This document shows positions 1 to 9,200 of a stretch of DNA of 35,865 bases, in pieces. The stretch comes from Bacteroidota bacterium (GTDB lineage Bacteria > Bacteroidota > Bacteroidia > NS11-12g > UBA955): the NCBI GenBank assembly GCA_025354385.1, contig JANXMZ010000068.1, forward strand, positions 1 through 35,865. Reading direction: 5' to 3'. Both the position numbers and the translations under genes were made by a program. The stretch's first letter is position 1; each line of letters starts with the position of its first letter. Under the pieces are notes generated by a model, which saw only the letters and a program-made list of their open reading frames with translations, made no database searches and had not been told where the DNA came from.

Positions 1-1
1 A

Positions 2-2802
2 ATCAAAATTGGTGGGGCTAGTACTTTTTGTCAAGGTGATTCTGTGAGTTTAACTTCTAGCATTGCCAATTCATATTTGTGGAATAATGGGTTAACTAAG
101 CAAGCCATTCAAGCAAAAACAAGTGGTAATTTTGTAGTAAAAGTAAAAGATAATAAAGGGTGTGTATTGACTTCGGATACAGCAAGAATAAAAGTGCTAA
201 GTGCTCCCGTTCCAACAATTACTGCGAGTCGTTCTACCTCAATGTGTACGGGCGATTCGGTGATATTGACATCTAGTGTAGCTAAAAGTTATTTATGGAA
301 TACCAATGATACCAGTGCAAGTATTAAAGTTAAAACCGCGGGGAATTATGCAGTAAAAGTAAAAAGTAATATTGGTTGTGCTGGCACTTCTTCGGTTGTA
401 AAAGTGAGTTTATCATCACCACCGGTGGCTAAAATTACTGCTGGTGGCCCGACCACTTTTTGTTCTGGTCAATCTGTAACCCTTACCGCTGATACTGCAA
501 AAACCTATTTATGGAGCACAGGTGCCAATACTCAAAGTATTATTGTGAGTGCCTCTGGAAATTATAATGTAAAAGTTACAAATGCGGGTGGTTGCTCAGC
601 AACATCATCTTCAATAACAGTGTCAGCAAATGGAAGTCCATCCACACCCACTATTACAACCAGTAAATCTCCTTCAATTTGTCAAGGTGATTCTGTAAAA
701 CTAACATCAAGTTCTGCCAATACCTATTTATGGAATAACAATGCCACCACCCAAAGTATTATCGTAAAAGCAAGTGGAAATTACAGTGTAACGATTAGCA
801 ATGGTGTAGGATGTTCAGCAAGTTCTTCGACCACAACAGTTACTGTGAATAGTTTGCCTTCAACACCAAGCATTACTGCAAGCAGTTCTAAAACTTTTTG
901 CCAAGGCGATTCAGTAAGTTTAACCTCAAGTTCTGCTAATGGATATTTATGGAATACTGGTTCAACTTCACAAAGTGTCAAAGTAAAAACCAGCGGAAAT
1001 TTTAGTGTTAAAGTAACCGATAATAATACCTGTTCAAATACATCTTCAACCAGCAGTGTTGTAGTGAATGCATTGCCAACAGCAACGATTACTGCAAGCA
1101 GTTCTAAAATATTTTGCGATGGTGATTCAGTAATATTAACATCAAGTTCTGCTAATGAATATTTATGGAATACTGGTGCGACTTCACAAAGTGTTAAAGT
1201 AAAAACTAGCGGAAATTTTAGTGTTAAAGTAACCGATAATAATACCTGTTCAAATACATCTTCAACCGGCAATGTTGTAGTAAATACATTGCCAACAGCA
1301 ACGATTACAGCGAGTGGTGCTCAAACTTTTTGCGATGGCGATTCAGTTGTTTTAACGGCCTCAAGTGCCAATGGATATTTATGGAATACTGGTGCGACTT
1401 CACAAAGTGTTAAAGTAAAATCAAGCGGAAATTTTAGTGTTAAAGTAACGGATAATAATGCTTGTTCAAATACATCTTCAACCAGCAATGTTGTAGTGAA
1501 TGCATTGCCAACGCCAACCATCACAGCCAGTGGTGCTCAAACATTTTGCGATGGCGATTCAGTAAGTTTAACATCAAGTTCTGCCAATGCTTATTTATGG
1601 AATAATGGTGCAACTTCACAAACTATTAATGTAAAAACCAGTGGAAATTATAAAGTTAGGGTAATAGATAATAACGGTTGTTCTTCAAATTCAAATGCTG
1701 TTAATATTCTCGTAAATACGCTGCCAATTGCAACAATCGCAAGTAATAATGGCAATGCTATTTGTAATGGCGATTCAATTATTCTAACTGTTAGTAATGC
1801 ATTTGTTTATGAGTGGAATAATAAAGCAACAACTTCGAATATTACCGTTAAAACGAATGGTAATTTTACGGTTAAAGTTACGGATAATAATGGTTGTTCT
1901 AATATGTCCAATCCTTTTAATGTTATTGTGAATACTTTGCCAATTGCTGAAATTACTACCCAACATTCTGCTTCGTTTTGCGATGGGGACTCCATGGTTT
2001 TAAAGTCAAGTTTAGGTCAGTCTTATGTTTGGAATACTGGAGAAGCCAGTAGACAAATTACAGTGAGCAAAGCGGGGAATTATAATGTGAAGGTAACTGA
2101 TCAGAATGGCTGTAAATCTTTATCAAATGATTTGGTAGTAAAATCTATTACACCATTAACTCCAGTTATTATTTCTTCAAATAAATTCAATATTTGCAAA
2201 GGCGATTCAATTATCTTGAGCACCAACGGTTCCAGCTATTATTTGTGGAATAACAATCAAACTAGTTCCCAAATTACTGTTCGTGCCAATGGTAGTTTTA
2301 ATGTTACAACCATCGATATAAATGGGTGCAAAGCTACTTCTGCAACTATTAATATAGTCGTAAATGATTTGCCTGCAAAACCAATTATTTCCGCAAATAA
2401 AAAACCAATTCTTTGTCAAGGGGATACTTTGGTGCTAAGTTCAACATTGGCGGCCGATTATATTTGGAGTAATAGTCTGAATACTGGATCAATTAAAATT
2501 CAGGATGCCGGTCAATACACTGTAAGTATTAAAGATTGGAATGGTTGTTCAGCTACTTCGGATCCTTTTGCAGTAGCGGTAAATAGTTTACCTCAAGTAA
2601 TAATTACCCCCGATGGGCCAACTACATTTTGTAAAGGAGAATCAGTTGTTTTAAGTGCAAATTTAGCTCAAAATTATTTATGGAATAATCAATCCACAGA
2701 TCAGAATATTTTAGTTGATTCTTCTGGAATTTACATTGTTAAAATTATCGATTATAACAATTGTTCAGCGGAATCTGCTCCAATTAATATTGTTGTAAAT
2801 GA
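2..2802 (+). repeat. 13 tandem 216-bp (72-aa) coding repeats
   Basis: The motif C-x-GDS recurs with a period of 216 nt where the units are regular; for example the segment starting AAGTAACCGA is at 1011 and 1227, with a near copy at 1443. Units from about 860 to 1660 are nearly identical at nucleotide level, including silent positions, while units before and after are much more diverged. That pattern indicates recent duplication or gene conversion in the middle of an older array. Confidence 0.9.
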
Positions 2803-3256
2803 ATTGCCTACAATGCCTAAATTGACAATTAGCGGTAATCTTATTACGTCTGATATTGCAAATGGAATTCAATGGTATTTGGATGGTAATAAAATACCAG
2901 GTGCTACGCAAGCATCGCTACGAATGTTGCAAAATGGGGCTTATACAGTAACAGTCTCCAATGGCAATTGCTCAATCTCTTCACTTGCCTTTGAATTTAA
3001 CTCTTTAAGTGTTTCAAGAATAGTTGGTCAAAACCTGTTGTCTGTTTTCCCAAATCCAAATAACGGCAAATTTAAAATTCGTTTAGAAGGCAATCAGGTG
3101 GGAAGTGTCAAAATTTTCAATGCAATTGGCGAAATTGTTTTTGAATCGAATGAGATTTTAAATGAGATTGATTTGAGTGGAAAAGGATATGGTATTTATA
3201 CAGTTCAGGTAATAACTTCTGAAAATACGTTTATCAGAAATATTATTATACAATAG
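2..3256 (+). CDS. T9SS-secreted repeat protein (adhesin-like), 5' end outside window
   Basis: The frame is open from base 2, so the gene begins before the window; the GTG at 44 is inside a repeat and is not a credible start. About 1084 residues are visible. They hold 13 copies of a 72-residue unit, each with a C-x-GDS-x-x-L motif, then YLWN, then GN(F/Y)-x-VKV and a second Cys, an Ig-like/PKD-like beta-sandwich pattern with one probable disulfide per unit. A degenerate 14th unit without the first Cys follows. The last ~80 residues (VFPNPNNGKF, then GYGIYTVQV) are a type A T9SS sorting domain, so the protein is predicted to cross the outer membrane and be anchored at the surface or released. 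Adhesion or matrix function is an inference from architecture. The gene ends 4 bp from the stop of the convergent PKD protein, with no terminator between them. Confidence 0.9.
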   Translation: MKIGGASTFCQGDSVSLTSSIANSYLWNNGLTKQAIQAKTSGNFVVKVKDNKGCVLTSDTARIKVLSAPVPTITASRSTSMCTGDSVILTSSVAKSYLWNTNDTSASIKVKTAGNYAVKVKSNIGCAGTSSVVKVSLSSPPVAKITAGGPTTFCSGQSVTLTADTAKTYLWSTGANTQSIIVSASGNYNVKVTNAGGCSATSSSITVSANGSPSTPTITTSKSPSICQGDSVKLTSSSANTYLWNNNATTQSIIVKASGNYSVTISNGVGCSASSSTTTVTVNSLPSTPSITASSSKTFCQGDSVSLTSSSANGYLWNTGSTSQSVKVKTSGNFSVKVTDNNTCSNTSSTSSVVVNALPTATITASSSKIFCDGDSVILTSSSANEYLWNTGATSQSVKVKTSGNFSVKVTDNNTCSNTSSTGNVVVNTLPTATITASGAQTFCDGDSVVLTASSANGYLWNTGATSQSVKVKSSGNFSVKVTDNNACSNTSSTSNVVVNALPTPTITASGAQTFCDGDSVSLTSSSANAYLWNNGATSQTINVKTSGNYKVRVIDNNGCSSNSNAVNILVNTLPIATIASNNGNAICNGDSIILTVSNAFVYEWNNKATTSNITVKTNGNFTVKVTDNNGCSNMSNPFNVIVNTLPIAEITTQHSASFCDGDSMVLKSSLGQSYVWNTGEASRQITVSKAGNYNVKVTDQNGCKSLSNDLVVKSITPLTPVIISSNKFNICKGDSIILSTNGSSYYLWNNNQTSSQITVRANGSFNVTTIDINGCKATSATINIVVNDLPAKPIISANKKPILCQGDTLVLSSTLAADYIWSNSLNTGSIKIQDAGQYTVSIKDWNGCSATSDPFAVAVNSLPQVIITPDGPTTFCKGESVVLSANLAQNYLWNNQSTDQNILVDSSGIYIVKIIDYNNCSAESAPINIVVNELPTMPKLTISGNLITSDIANGIQWYLDGNKIPGATQASLRMLQNGAYTVTVSNGNCSISSLAFEFNSLSVSRIVGQNLLSVFPNPNNGKFKIRLEGNQVGSVKIFNAIGEIVFESNEILNEIDLSGKGYGIYTVQVITSENTFIRNIIIQ

Positions 3257-3260
3257 GATT

Positions 3261-6200
3261 TTATCTCAATAAATTCAATGTGCCTTTTTCATATTGTTTG
3301 ATATAGCCACTGCCCGAAGGATACCGATAATAAACCTGCCACAAGTACACATCTTGTGGCACTGGTTGTCCTTCATAAGTGCCGTCCCACCCTGGTGAGT
3401 TTTGGTCGCCTTCGTATAGCTTTTCGCCCCAACGATTAAAAATGCGCAAAGTGAGCTCTGGAACATTGACGGTTATTGGTTTAAAATACTCATTGTTATC
3501 ATCTTTGTTTGGCGTAAACGCATTCGGAATAAAGAACCTGCAATTGTTATCGCGGAAAGCTATTATAATGGTATCCGAAGCAACACCGCAAACACTGGTT
3601 ACCTTTACTATGTATGTGCCGGCCGATGTTATTTTTTGTGATGAATCCGTCATGAAGGTATTGTTCCAAAGGTAAGTTGACTTCCAACTGTGAGCATTGA
3701 GGGTCATAAATTCAAATTTGCAAAGAATGGTATCTTTACCCAAGTTTACACTCGGTGGAGGTAAAACATCTGTGGTATAATAAACACTATCTGTGCAACC
3801 GTTTTTAGAGATTTTATACTGAACAGTATCATGCCATAATTTTAAAGGAGTATAAATATCATTCTTCATATTTTTACCGGTAAAAATACCGCCTGTTTCA
3901 ACGGGAATCAACTGAACAAATGGACCATTCAAACAATAGTATTCGGCAAGTCTTGTAAAGGCGGCATCTGGCATATGTTTAACATAAACTTTTCTGTCAA
4001 CCGTATCCTTACAGCCATTATTAGACGTAATGGTTAACTCTATTATTTTATACCCAGTATCGCTAAAAGAATGATTTACATTTTGTGTGATGACATATCT
4101 GGTTTTGTTAATATTCCAATTGTAATTCTTAATTCCGCTTGCATCGTATGATGTATCTGTGAAAAAATAATTATTAGTATTTAAACACTGTGCGGAATCA
4201 TTGACATTGAATTTAGCCACTGGTTTAGGGAAAATTCGTATAACTTTTTTCGAGCTGTCTATACAGCCACTATCCGATTGGGCAATATGGGTTACAATGT
4301 ATAATTTGGTGTAAAGGAAATAATGTGATACATTAATGCCACTGTCGATTACGCCATCTCCAAAATTCCATTTGCGTTTTACAATAGATCCTTCTTTGAT
4401 AGTAGCAGCCGAAGTGAATTTTAGGTTTTGATTATTAACACATTGGTCAGTATCATTAATCGCAATATTCATATCCGGTTTCGCCCATACTCTTATGTTT
4501 TTAGAAATGCTATCGGTACAAAGTTGATCCGAAATTATTTTTAATTGAACCGCACGCAAACCATGAGTGGCATATTGATGATTGACATTGGTTTTAGTAG
4601 ATTTGCCACCATCTCCAAATTGCCATTCGGAGGTAAAAATGCCGTAATTAATAGCGCTGTTATTGGTGAATTGGAAAGCCTGATTGTTTAGACATTGTTT
4701 AGCATTGTTGATGTTAAAATCGGCCTTAGGTTGAGGTGCAACTGAGAGTGTTTTTTTAATGGAATCCACACAACCCAATAAAGAAGTAGCCAGCAGTTGA
4801 ATGGTGTAAGGGCCTTCTTTTTGATAAACATAGCCCGTGTCGAAATTGGTGTTTTTGTAACCTTTATCCGTAGTCCATACATAGGTCATGGCACCACTCG
4901 AAATCTTACTTGTATTCTGTACCATAAATTTATTCCCCCTTAAACATTGCGAAGAATCAAGGATTTTAAAACCCGGTTTTGGTTGAGGGTAAATAATAAC
5001 CTTTGAATAAATTGTATCGTTGCAGTTAACCGCTGTTGTTGCAATCAACCTTACAGTTAAACTATCATTTTTGCTATATGTCTTTTGAGGTGAAATTTGT
5101 GTGGATTGCGATCCATCGCCAAATAGCCATGCATAGGTTAATGCGCTAAATTTAAATTGACTTTGGTTGGTGAATGTAAATTTATTGCCGTTCAAACATT
5201 GTGCAGAATCATCAATTAAAAATTTGGCAATTGGTTTAGGCTGAATATAAATTTTTAAAGCAGAAGTATCTCTACATTGGTTAATACTTTCGGCAATAAA
5301 AGAAAGTGTGTGTACACCCGAGTCGATGTATCTTTTAAAAGTATCTATGCTCGCTTTTTTATACGTGCCATCTAGGTTCCAATAATACGTATTGACACTT
5401 CCATAAGGAATGGAATAATGACCCTTGAATAAGAATAAATTGGCGTTCACACATTGCCCACTGTCATTGGCAGAAATATTAGAACTTGGTTTTGGATACA
5501 CCTCATTGTTGTGTTTAATACTGTCCACACAGCCAGAATCGGAAAGCGCAATCAGCGTTACTTTGTATATACCATAAGAACTGTATCTGTAATTAACAGG
5601 AGCATTCGGAGTCTTGAAACCATTTCCCAAGTTCCAATTGTAAGTCATACTTCCGCTAGAAATATTAGATTGATTGGTGAAAGTATAGGCTTGTCCATTG
5701 ACGCATTGTGTAGAATCATTGACCACAAACTGAGGAAAAGGTTTAGGGAATACTTTTACCTTCATGCTCACAGAATCTCTGCAACCTTTGTTAGATTTTA
5801 AATGCAAAGTGACTTTAAAAATGCCACTCGTTTTATACTGCTTGGTAATATTGGAGGTAATGGCAGAATCTTTTTCACCCAACATCCATCTGGAAGAGAA
5901 ACTGTCTTTGCCAATGGTAGATTTATTGGTGAATACGAAACTTTGACTGTTCAAGCACTGACTTTGTTTGTTGACAATAAAGGCAGGTAAAGGCATAGGA
6001 AAAACAGTGGTATTCTTTTTAATGGTATCCTTACAACCTTGATTGCTGGTGGCAATAAGTTGAACAGAGTATGTTCCAAAAGTATCGTAGTTATGCGAGG
6101 CATTTAAACCCGTTGTTTTTTTAGTATCCCCAAAATCCCATGCATAGGTCATAGTACCATAGGCAAGGGTACTGGCATTTTTAAAGAGAATTAAATTATT

Positions 6201-9200
6201 GACTTCGCAAGGCAATGTATCTTTAACGGTAAATTGAGCAGCGGGTCTTGGATAGGCGACTATTGTTTTAGTAATTGTATCTCTGCAGGCATTGCTATTG
6301 GTTGCAATTAATTTAACGGTGTAAGTATTTTGAGTTTTATAAGTATGGGTGCTGTTTAAATTAAGAGAAGAATCGCCATCGCCAAAATACCAACGTGAGG
6401 TTGTGGCACTGTAATAACCTTTGCTAGTATTTGTAAATCCAAAGAGATTGCCTGTAATACATTGAGCGGGATTATCGATGGTGAAAGTTGCAATTGGTTT
6501 AGGATTGATTCTAATTTTAAAAGTAATGGTATCTGGACAATTAAAATTACTTAAAGTTGTTAGTTTTGCTGTGTAATTACCCGTGTCTTTATATTTATAG
6601 GTCAGTATAGAATCGGTGGCACTTGTTCCATCACCCAACAACCATTTTCTTTGATAGGTGCCTGAGGCAATCGTGGTAATATCAGTCAATTTGAATAGAT
6701 TGGTATTCATACATTGTGTGGTGGAAGGAACAATGGTTTTATTGCTTGCAGGATGTGGGCTAACGGTTAAGGTATCTATGGCAGTATCTTTACAATTGTA
6801 ATGTGTTTTAACCACCATCTTAACAATGTATTTGCCAGAGGAAGGGTAAGTGTATACAGGGTTTTTAATTAAACTTGAATCGGCATTGCCAAATCTCCAA
6901 TCGTAAAATAAACTTCCAGTGTCTGTTGTGCTGGTATTCGTAAATTTGAATTGATTACCAATCTTACAATTCTGATGGTAATTAATATTGAAATTAGCGT
7001 TTGGATTTGGATAAGTGATCACTGTTTTTGTAATGGAGTCCTCACACCCGAAAGGCGTGGTGGCCAATAATTTTACAGTGTAATTTCCTGCTGTAAAATA
7101 CAATTTGTTGAGCGAAGTTTTAGTAGATGTGTCGCCATTGCCCAATGTCCATAAATACTTCACTGGTGTTTCTTTCGACTTGGTGGTATTGGTAAGTGGA
7201 ATTGCCTGACTCAAACATTTATTTGTAAAGGTAAAATTAGTTTTTGGTCGGCTATGTACCCATACTTGTTTCGTTATAGAATTAACACAGCCTGTAATGG
7301 TATTAACGGTTAATTTAACATTGTATACAGAATCGCGTTTGTATAATTTCAAGGGATTTACTTGATTGCTAATACTGCTATCCTTAAAATCCCAAGTCCA
7401 TTTATAAATTGGGTCGCTAAAGGTTTGGGTAGAATCTGTAAATTGAATGGCAGAACCCAGACAAATATCTTTCTTCTTGAAATTAACAATAGGGTTTTTC
7501 GCAACTCTTATACTTGTTTGAATTTGTCCAGTGCAACCATGATCGGTAAATGTTTGCATGGTTATTAAATAAGTGCCAGAGTCAGCGTATTGATGAACAG
7601 GATTAATTTGATGTGAAGTGTCTCCATCGCCAAAGTCCCATATATACCTAGCGATATAGCCAGTATTTACAAAGCTGGTATTGGTAAAAGTAGTGGTATA
7701 GGTATTACAATCTGTTCGCCAAACGAAGAATGATTTCGGTTTCTCATAAACGGTTACTCTTCTCAAAGTAGTAATGGTAGGGGTATCTGGAAAAGTAGTA
7801 CTACAAGTAATTGGGAATCCATTACTAGTCATATAGGCAGTGGCAGTAAGGGTTGGGTAATAATCGCCATGCGTTTGATAGCTGAACCAAACAGAAGTAT
7901 CACTAGTAGTAAAGAAGGTGTTTTTTTGTGGTGTGCCAAAGCGCCATGTGTATTCGCTTGCCAACTTGCTTTTGTTTTTAAAAGTTATCTTAAGTGGCTG
8001 GCATCCGGTGGAGTCGCCATTAAATTCGTAATAAGCTTGAGGCCCCGTTATGGTCACTGTTTTCGTAATGCTATCTTTGCAATTGTCATTTTCAACAATA
8101 AGCTTTACATTATGTGAACCTACCTTTAAAAATTTAGAAGGATTGGCAAGAACACTATTTGAAATACCTTTTCCAAAAACCCATTTATAGGATTTAATAG
8201 TGGCCACAGGGGCAGCGTTTCCTGAAGAATCAAATGAAGTAATATTGGATGTAAAAGCAATTTGTTGAGAACATTTAAAAGTGTCGCGAATGGTTGTAAA
8301 ATCTGCTTTTAATTTAAATACTTTAAATAGGTTAGGATTGTCGAAAGTATCCTTGCAGCCAGCACTATCAACGGTGGCAAAGCGCATTCTAAAATTGCCA
8401 ATTTTAGAGTAAGTAATAACAGGTAACTGGTCTGTGTTGCTAAAGCCATTGCCATCACCCAAATCCCATTTAAAAGATTCAAGTCCTTTTTTTACCCTTG
8501 CTGTATCATGCCAATAATTTTTTAAGTCGCCCCAATAATTAACATATTTGTATAAGGTCACATCTGCCCCTAAACAAACTTGATTAAGGGTTGGTGAAAA
8601 GGCATTAAAATATCCCACTTGAACATAGGTAGTATCGCTGGCAATGCAACCGCTTTTATGTTGCAAAGCTAATACCACGCGATAAACACCTGCATTTCTG
8701 AAAACGTGATTAATGGGATTGGTGGTTTTAACTTGAACGGATGTATTGTCGCCCCAAAACCACCTAATAGAAACTAGAGAATCCTCTTGTAATGTATCTT
8801 TGATTGTAAAAGTGAAGTTAGCATTTTTACAATAATGTTTGGTAGGGTCGTAGTTAGTGGTAAATGTTGGATCAATTTTGGCAAATCGCACAATGTTAGG
8901 ATACCATGCCGTATCTCTGCATTGATTGTTATTGGAGTCGGTGCCATTTTGTATGATAATGCCAATGGTAACTGCATTGTTAGGGTCCTTCAGTTGATAA
9001 TTATAACTGTGAAAAGTATCCATGTAACGCCAATTAGAATCGAAATTAGAAGTGGTAGCTGCATAAGCGCTGTCCCAAATAACCCAATAAGATTGTTGCC
9101 CACAACCAGGTTTGGTTTTGCTAAAATCAAGACTTACGCGTTTGTATTTTTCAGGGCCAAGGCAAAGTGCTTTCGAAAAAACTTTTAATCCTGTTTGCGC

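Noticed and set aside
781..1524. Long open frames on the minus strand across the repeat array
   Set aside because: They mirror the 216-bp repeats of the plus-strand gene, and their repetitive peptides have no family features or signal; they are frame shadows.
860..1660. Regular repeats resembling a CRISPR array
   Set aside because: The period is 216 bp, the sequence stays in one coding frame and there are no unique spacers or cas genes.
3337..3361. Strong 9-bp hairpin near the end of the PKD gene (TGCCACAAG / CTTGTGGCA) as a terminator for the upstream plus-strand gene
   Set aside because: No T run follows on either strand and the bases are explained by coding sequence; kept only as a possible attenuating structure.
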